NCBI RefSeq assembly: GCF_009389715.1
Contig: NW_024067689.1
Span: 248,001 to 312,000 of the forward strand
Reading direction: 5' to 3'
DNA length: 64,000 bases
Source: Phoenix dactylifera
Taxonomy: Eukaryota; Streptophyta; Magnoliopsida; Arecales; Arecaceae
Position numbers and translations under genes: made by a program. This document shows positions 57,359-64,000 of the stretch, in pieces; position 1 is the first letter of the stretch, and the number at the start of each line of letters is the position of its first letter. The notes below the pieces were generated by a model, which was not told the origin of the DNA, did not search any database, and saw only the letters and a list, made by a program, of their open reading frames with translations.

Positions 57359-58069
57359 CATGTGAAAGGTGAAACTATTAACAGAGGGATTTACACGTAG
57401 ATCTTTGAAAACGTAATCCAGCTCGGTCAAGGGCTGGAGTGATAGGTCGGTGGTGGCGATGCCTCTTTCTTTCTTTCTTTCTATTTTTTTTTGGGAAATC
57501 GAATTTTTTTCTAATTCTTTTTTTTGTGAAAAAGGCGTCCCATTTTATATAACTGAGTACAATCAGCTAGGCCAAGTAAAAATAAACAGTACAATGGGTG
57601 TGAGATGCAAGCTAAGCTTATCCAAATGAATCGAAATGTGGGACAATATAAGAGACACGATCCAATCTATCTAACTAAGAGGGCAACTTCCGCACCAGGT
57701 GTCCATCAAACGGATGGCTGTCTCCTCACCAATCCCCTTCCGGATCCAATCAACCACCGTGGTGACGCCTCATTGCAGTCGGAGACTTGCCCTTCTATAT
57801 AACGCGTAACATACCACGGTCCGGTGGGGCAATCGAAACGACCGTTGGAGCAAGGCGCCGAGGTGATAACCTAGGTGGCGTCCGCTTCCCTTCTCCGCCA
57901 CCGTCATTGCTGCCGGCGGTTGCTATCTCCCCTCCGTATCAACGGCGCGGTCTCCAGACCTTGCTCTCTCCTCCCCGTCGCTTCAAGCCTCATCGCCTCG
58001 GACGATCGGGGATCCGTAGTACCACAGGCACGATAGAAAACCCTGCCAAATATGGGCACGCCTTCTACA

Positions 58070-59283
58070 AAACATCGCCACAATAAGGTCTATTTCTCCT
58101 CCTCCCTCTCTCTCTTTTTTCTGTTCTTTCTCCGTGATTCTTGGGTGTTCGATTGATCCAAGGGTTCTTGGCACAGTTCTTTAGAGATCGTCGCTATATG
58201 ACGCCACTTCTTGGTCAGTGCAATCAACTTGTAAGCATCCTTTCTTTGTTACTTTAGATTCTTGGATTCTAATATTTTTAGAGTTTTTCTTGTTTTATCC
58301 AGCCATCCGGTGAGAACGGCCAGGCTTCTGCGCATGCTATGGTCGTATTGCAGGTAAGTAAATGGAATTTTAGGTTGTCGTGAGGCCCGCCGGGGGCCGG
58401 GGGGGGGGGGGGGGATGTTGTTTGTGTTTTTCTTACTAGATACTGCAGATGACGTACTAGTCCTCCAAAAGATGCAATTTTTTGACCAAATGTATTTTTT
58501 ATGAAAGACCCTGATTTGATTTAGGTGTGAACGAGGGATGAGTTTTATGTGGCGAGTATAATATGTTAATATGACCTAATTGCAGGGATTTTTTACATGT
58601 ATACTTTGTGCTTTGTACCGTTGGGTGTTTGTTTGTCTACCAAACTACAAACATCACCAGAATAAGGTCTATTTCTCCTCCTCCCTCTCTCTCTCTCTCT
58701 CTTTCTTTTCTTTCTCCGTGATTCTTGGGTGTTCGATTGATCCAAGGGTTCTTGGTACAGTTCTTTAAAGATCGTCACTATTTGACGCCACTTCTTGGTC
58801 AGTGCAATCAACTTGTAAGTATCCTTTCTTTGTTACTTTAGATTCTCGGATTCTAATATTTTTAGGATTTTTCTTGTTTTATCCAGCCATCCGGTGAGAA
58901 AGGCCAGGCTTCTGCTCATCCTATGGTTGTATTGCAGGTAAGTAAATGAAATTTTAGATTCTTGTGAGACTGTGCGCATCTTGATTTGGTGCCTTGAAAT
59001 GCAGAGCCTTTTCAAGATCGTTACGCCATCGGCCTTCTTTTCTTTTTTTCCTTTCTTTTGGTGGAATTCTTACTAGATGCTGCAGATAACGTGTTAGTCC
59101 TCCAAAAGATGCAATTTTTTGACCAAATATTTTTTTTATGAAATACCCTGATTTGATTTAGGTGTGAACGAGGGATGAATCTTGGAATATTTGATGCGGC
59201 GAGTATAATATGTTAATATAACCTAATTGCAGGGATTTTTTACGTGGATACCCTGTGCTTTATACCATTGGGTGTTTGTTTGG
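58070..59283. repeat. Tandem duplication of an exon-bearing segment (about 570 and 630 bp)
   Basis: Copy 1 (about 58070-58635) and copy 2 (about 58650-59283) share a CT-rich leader, a splice donor, a 51 bp exon, a second donor and a tail ending GGGATTTTTTAC...TTGGGTGTTTGTTTG. They differ where copy 1 has a G-run (58395-58414) in place of about 70 bp found in copy 2. They are too alike to be unrelated but have clear differences, so the duplication is not very recent. Confidence 0.8.
58198..58353 (+). pseudogene. Putative first two coding exons of an unidentified gene (copy 1)
   Basis: ATG at 58198 gives MTPLLGQCNQL up to a donor after 58230. An acceptor (TTTATCCAG) leads to the exon 58303-58353, PSGENGQASAHAMVVLQ, followed by the donor GTAAGTAA. 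The phases agree. The protein is not recognised. Copy 2 (58782-58814, 58887-58937) encodes nearly the same peptide but its start codon is TTG. No later exons are seen; a gypsy gag piece follows at 59476. It may be the truncated 5' end of a host gene. Confidence 0.4.
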
Positions 59284-59475
59284 AGATTTTTCTAATATTT
59301 GGTTGTATGTTCTCTTGTGGATTGGATAATTTCATGTTTTCTGCATCTTCTCGATTTGTCTTTCATGTTGTTTATTTATTTTAAAAAGGGGTATATTTAG
59401 TAGAACTGAGGCCCTTAGCATGTGCTTATTTGTTTCAGCAATTATTGATATTGCATAATTGTTTTCCTTAATTTG

Positions 59476-59787
59476 AAGCATGTGACTAGTGGAGCCCTAC
59501 CAACTTGCGCCCCACTCGTGCTTCCACCACCAGCAAAGGCCACTACTTCTTCGCCTATAAAGAGATTGACTTGCGACGAGGTGCAACGAAGATGTGCACA
59601 AGGGCTTTGTTTTAATTGTAATGATAGGTTTATGGCAGGACATAAATGCCAGGGACCTCAAATATTGCTGCTAGAGAGCCACACTGAAGCCAACGGAATT
59701 GTTTGTGAGGAGATTACCGAGGAGAACCCAATAGAAGATAAGCCAGAGGAGCTGCCTAAACCAGAGATCTCTCTCTACGCTCTAACA
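59476..59787 (+). pseudogene. Ty3/gypsy gag C-terminus and start of protease
   Basis: The frame reads KRLTCDEVQRRCAQGLCFNC and NDRFMAGHKC, a CCHC zinc knuckle in the style of gypsy gag. It continues with an acidic linker and PEISLYALTG, the usual lead into the protease. It stops exactly at the left arm of the hairpin (59788). It runs opposite to the pol genes at 60371-63440. Confidence 0.8.
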
Positions 59788-59929
59788 GGATATTTTCATC
59801 CAAATCTGTCTTATGGTTCATTCTCACCCCAAGAGAATTCTTATTATCCGCGATTGTCAACAAGGCTACTGATTGGGACCTATCTTGGGGTGAGAATGAA
59901 CCACAGGACAGATTTGGATGAAAATATCC
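59788..59929. repeat. Near-perfect hairpin, 47 bp arms, with an inverted copy in its loop
   Basis: The left arm 59788-59834 (GGATATTTTCATCCAAATCT...) and right arm 59883-59929 are reverse complements at 45 of 47 positions. The loop, 59835-59882, lies almost wholly within the segment 59845-59883, which is a perfect 39 bp inverted copy of 63441-63479. Confidence 0.9.
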
Positions 59930-60293
59930 TCCCTTTTCCATTGATGTCCATGGACTATAAATAAGACAAACCTCCTAACAAACCTTCAGCATATGCAGCT
60001 GAAATTAAAGGTTCTTGAAGATACAAATTAATGTAAACATGCAACAGAATACGTAACAGAATGCTAAATAATCTCAACAAAATGCAATGGCTGCCTTATA
60101 TCTTCTACAACTACTAGGACTCGGTCATGTAGCACGTGAACGTTAAAGCTGCCCAATATCTGGAGCTTGACTAGTTCTCTCCTTGGACTAACTCAACAAA
60201 TCCACCCTTTGCATGTGTATGTGAATGTGTCCTCATGCAAGATACTTGGGGTTCCTCTTGATTACATGTTGAGGACATCGTGGCCTTGTATCA
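59845..60293 (-). repeat. Probable 3' LTR portion of the chromovirus
   Basis: A purine tract on the minus strand (GGAGGAGGGGGTAA, about 60307-60294) directly precedes TGATACAAGGCCACGATG at 60293, the expected PPT-LTR junction after pol. The LTR runs toward 59900, but its end is obscured by the hairpin, so the left limit is uncertain. Confidence 0.55.
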
Positions 60294-60370
60294 TTACCCC
60301 CTCCTCCAAGTGGATGCTTGTCCGCAAGGTCCAAGTTTGGATACTGTTGCAGGAGCTCGTTGGTGCTCTC

Positions 60371-63300
60371 TCACGTGGCGTCTTCTGCAGCCAGCCGACG
60401 CCACTTGACAAAACTTTCTTCAATGAACTTAGCTCTGCGTTTCACCCATCGTGTGTCCAAGATAGCTTCAGGTTCGACCACAATTGCACCATCATCTGTG
60501 ATAGGTGGAAGCTCCGAGCTGACTATTGTGTTATCACCTATCTTCTTTCTCAGCAGCGAAACATGGAAAATAGGATGTAGTCGTGCACCCTCCGAAAGCT
60601 TGAGTTTGTAGGCCACTGCACCGATCTTTCTTTCAATTATATATGGCCCATAAAATTTGCTCGCAAGCTTCTGATGGGCACGCTTAAAAGCAGAGTGCTG
60701 CCGATAAGGTTGGAGTTTGAGGAAAACCATCTCACCTTCCACAAAAGAAATGTCCTGCCGACCACGATCTGCAAATTGCTTTATTCTATTTCTCGCGGCT
60801 TCTAAATTTTTCTTGAGGTGTTTGAGCAACACATCCTAGGCCGCGAGGCTCTGATCAACTTCACCAACCGGTGAAGAACCAGTCGGATATAAGGGAATCG
60901 CAGGTGGAAGTCGCCCATACAGTGCCTGGAATAGCGTCGTACCCATAGAGGAATGATAGGCAGTATTGTACCATAGCTCTGCCGAGGGAAGGAAAGAACT
61001 CCATTGGCGTGGCTGTTGGTAGACAAAACAATACATATATTGTTCCACGCATCTATTAACAACTTCGGATTGACCATCCGTTTGAGGATGATAGGCAGAG
61101 CTCATTTTCAATTGGGTACCTGATAGCTTGAAGAATTCTTGCCAAAATTTAATGATGAAAATAGGGTCCCTATCACTAACAATCGATCTTGGCATGCCAT
61201 GCAATTTTACCACGCCCTCCATAAATTTTTCTGCCACTACCTTTTCTGTAAATGGATGAGACAGAGGTAGGAAATGGGCATATTTGCTCAGGTGGTCCAC
61301 CACCACCAGAATTGAGTCCCTACCGTGAGAGGATGGTAAACCTTCAATAAAATCTATCGTAATGTTGTCCCACACCTGGCAAGGAATCGGAAGAGACTGG
61401 AGGAGTCATGCTGGAGAAAGATTGTCAACCTTGTTTTTCTAGCAAGTCTCACAAGATTGAACATACTCCTTAACTGTTCGGTGCATGGATGGCCAATAAA
61501 ATTGCTGTGCCAGATGCTTGAACGTCCTTAAAACACCTGAATGACCTCCCATACGAGTATCATGGAATTCCTGGAGCAATTGAGTAACCAATGGCATGTT
61601 GGGTGGCACCACTACCTAAGTTTTGTAGAAGACCAGCCCGTCTCGCCATGTGTATGGTTTTCAGCAACACATCCCAGGCTGCAAGGCTCTGATCAACTTC
61701 ACCAACCAGTGAAGAACCAGTCGGATATAAGGGAATCGCAGGTGGAAGTCGCCCATACAGCGCCTGGAATAGCGTCATACCCGTAGAGGAATGATAGGCA
61801 GTATTATATCATAGCTCTGCCCAGGGAAGGAAAGAACTCCATTGGCGTGGCTGTTGGTAGACAAAACAACGTAGATATTGTTCCACGCACCTATTAACAA
61901 CTTCGGACTGACCATCCGTTTGAGGATGATAGGCAGAGCTCATTTTCAATTGGGTACTTGACAGCTTGAAGAATTCTTACCAAAACTTACTGATGAAAAT
62001 AGGGTCCCTATCACTGACAATGGTTCTTGGCATGCCATGCAATTTTACCACGCCCTCCACAAATTTTTCTGCCACTACCTTTGCTGAAAATGGATGAGAC
62101 AGAGGTAGAAAATGGGCATATTTGCTCAGGTGGTCCACCACTACCAGAATTGAGTTCCTGCCGTAAGCGGATGGTAAACCTTCAATAAAATCCATCGTAA
62201 TGTTGTCCCACACTTGGCAAGGAATCGGAAGAGGCTGGAGGAGTCCTACTGGAGAAAGATTGTCAATCTTGTTTTTCTGGCAAGTCTCACGAGATTGAAC
62301 ATACTCCTTAACTGTTCGGTGCATGGATGGCCAATAAAATTGCTGTGCCAGATGCTTGAACGTCCTTAAAACACCCGAATGACCTCCCATATGAGTATCA
62401 TGGAATTCCTGGAGCAATTGAGTAACCAATCACATGTTGGGTGGCACCACTACTCGAGTTTTGTAAAAGACCAGCCCGTCTAGCCATGTGTATGGTTTTC
62501 CCGGATTATTCTGAGCATGGTGATAGATATGCTCCATATATGGGTGGCTTTTGGAAGCCGCCTTGATGTCCTCCCATAGCCCAACCTGCGGCACAGATAA
62601 AGTATTAAGTATAGGACTCCCCGGTACTCGGGATAATGTATCCGCCGCGAAATTCTCACGTCTTGGGCAATACACGATCTCATAGTCGTACCCTAACAGT
62701 TTGGCCACCCATTTTTGTTGTTTTGGGATCATAATCCTTTGCTCCAATAAGTAGTTAAGACTCCGTTGGTCTGTTTGGATGAAGAACTTTTTGTCGAGTA
62801 AATATGGTCTCCAAGTTTGTACCGCCTGTAGTATGGCCAACATCTCTTTGGCATAGGTGAACCAAGATAGTTTGGTAACCCCTAGGGCCCGGCTCATGAA
62901 GGCAATCGGCTAGCCTTGTTGAGTGAGTACCGCACCTATTCCGTCACTAGAAGCATCTGTTTCAATTGTAAATGGTTCATTAAAATTTGGCATTACCAAA
63001 ATAGGTGTTGTGGTCATAGCGTGCTTGAGCCCAAGGAAGGCCTCCTCGGCCTCATTATTCCACCCAAATTGGCCCTTCTTCAGTAGGTTGGTGAGGGGTC
63101 TTGCTCGGAGCCAATAGTTTCAAACAAACTTCTGATAGTAACCTGTAAGGCCCAAAAACCCACGTAATTCCGAAATATTATTAGGCCGTGGCCAATTGAC
63201 CATTACCTCAATTGTGGGAATGGAAAACCTATGCTTAATAGTCACAGCATTAAGTGCCCTATAATCGGTGCAAAAACGCCAAGTCCCGTCTTTTTTTTTT

Positions 63301-63451
63301 TAACTAGTAAAACAGGTGAAGAAAAAGGACTAGTGCTTGGTTTTATAAGCTCCAATTTAAGCATGTCATGAACTTGTTTCTTAATTTCAGCTTTTTGAAA
63401 ATGGGCATACTTGTAGGGCCTAACATTGATGGGCTCCGTAATAGGTCCCAA
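60371..63451 (-). pseudogene. Ty3/gypsy chromovirus pol: RT, RNase H, integrase, chromodomain (rearranged)
   Basis: From 63451 down: RT start [20 protein letters not shown] and [14 protein letters not shown]. An A-run (63290-63302) then disturbs the frame. The catalytic RT centre is deleted: the frame jumps from PIPTIE to [20 protein letters not shown] (about 63205). RNase H follows (WFTYAKEMLAILQAV, FIQTDQRSLNYLLEQ). The integrase zinc finger and DDE core (ITMDFIEGLP, IVSDRDPIF, TDGQSEVVNR) are present twice through a tandem duplication. The C-terminal block RLHPIFHVSLLRKK and the chromodomain EPEAILDTRWVKRRAKF come last. The element cannot be active. Confidence 0.88.
60824..62499 (-). repeat. 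838 bp tandem duplication within the integrase
   Basis: Copy A 60824-61661 and copy B 61662-62499 are direct repeats joined head to tail. Both run from GCAACACATCC(T/C)AGG to GTGTATGGTTTT. Their shared words lie 838 bp apart (for example CTGATCAACTTCACCAACC at 60851 and 61689). Confidence 0.88.
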
Positions 63452-63479
63452 TCAGTAGCCTTGTTGACAATCGCGGATA

Positions 63480-64000
63480 CTTTAATAATTTGATTTATCT
63501 GATTATTTTATATAACTGTTTTTTGTAATATGTGCATTGTCGATAAAGTTACATTCTGATATTTTTGATACCTCTTGTTATGTTTGTTGTAGATTATATT
63601 AAACTTTAACTTACTACTTCACAATTTCATTTAATGCATTGTACTTTTCAGATGTAGAAAAGGAGAAAGATATTAAAAACAATAAAAAAGGGACTAAGAT
63701 AAAATGAGTACATCTAAAGATATAAATCATATTATACTCTATAAAATTTCAGTTTTGAGATTCCACTTGTCAGAGATTCTACGGAAAAAACCATTAGATT
63801 TTAAGTAAGAAAAATTATAGTTTTAATAAAAGAAGCTTTCAGTAAGGTTAGCTTTCTGATATTTGAACTCCGCATGCATGATCCATGACTACATAATGAT
63901 TTCGTTGATGTTGCAATCTTATAATCTGATGATATGTTACTTAGCTCATGTAATGCACATAAATCATGATTTTTTCTTGTTTAATTTATTTTCTTTTGTT
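63480..64000. other. AT-rich sequence, no gene seen
   Basis: Strongly AT-rich to the window edge with no coding or element signals recognised. Confidence 0.5.

Noticed and set aside
58380-58416. G-run as a regulatory G-quadruplex
   Set aside because: A long homopolymer run is easily produced by slippage or sequencing error, and nothing links it to a gene.
1-64000. CRISPR array, bacterial-type operon or tRNA/rRNA genes
   Set aside because: The tandem arrays have diverged units without spacers, the genes have introns, and no tRNA or rRNA sequence was recognised; the tRNA-like words are retroelement primer-binding sites.

Overview
This is a plant nuclear genome window, very probably from a monocot. 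It holds four intron-containing or GC-rich host genes spread through a dense field of nested transposable elements. The host genes have typical plant structure and match well-known plant families. The GC-rich coding sequence of the phosphate transporter, its resemblance to the grass PT11 group, and MITEs starting GGGCTCGTTTGGTT all point to a monocot. I cannot name the species; a palm is only a guess.

Host genes. (1) An MTM1/SLC25A39-type mitochondrial carrier on the minus strand (27522 to 20588, ten exons, 402 aa), rebuilt exon by exon with consistent splice phases. (2) A single-exon PHT1 phosphate transporter on the minus strand (41863 to 40304, 519 aa), with a TATA box and a PHR-type P1BS palindrome upstream. 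(3) A stellacyanin-like, GPI-anchored phytocyanin on the plus strand (43470 to 44858, two exons, 171 aa). (4) PLASTID DIVISION1 (PDV1) on the plus strand (48354 to 51361, two exons, 285 aa, ending in the family's terminal glycine). A duplicated pair of short 5' exons at 58198-58937 may be the broken start of a fifth gene.

Mobile DNA from left to right. A degraded LINE (minus strand, 1-2998) is interrupted by a CACTA-type end. Next comes a TRIM element split by two later insertions: a 4.0 kb CACTA (3247-7222, TSD ATT) in its internal part and a 4.6 kb Ty1/copia element (7325-11952, TSD ATAAG) in its LTR. The CACTA carries an exon of a host PP2A B56 regulatory subunit. These are followed by a 3.0 kb solo LTR (12234-15212, TSD CTTTA), an intact 428 bp TRIM (15448-15875, TSD CTGAC), and a long-TIR element (about 16450-19060) whose interior is a tandem array split by a 1.28 kb hAT element (17466-18746). 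After MTM1 come a second LINE, a tandem array with a small hAT MITE, a Ty3/gypsy RNase H scrap, and a second CACTA (33932-38444, TSD TAC) that carries a spliced TNPA/Transposase_24-like gene but no visible TNPD. A third TRIM lies inside the phytocyanin intron. A plus-strand LINE ends just upstream of PDV1. Beyond PDV1, a minus-strand LINE is interrupted by a different, extremely compact TRIM (53719-54251), and a 996 bp solo LTR follows (54510-55505, TSD CATCA). The last 5 kb hold a rearranged chromodomain Ty3/gypsy element with an 838 bp tandem duplication, a plus-strand gag piece facing minus-strand pol, and a hairpin whose loop is a perfect 39 bp inverted copy of sequence 3.6 kb away.

Three copies of one 470-480 bp MITE family (33015, 42189, 56878) tie the region together. 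The host genes look intact and probably act independently; nothing suggests a gene cluster. The most unusual content is transposon-derived: the gene-capturing CACTA, the nested TRIMs and the hairpin/inverted-copy scar.
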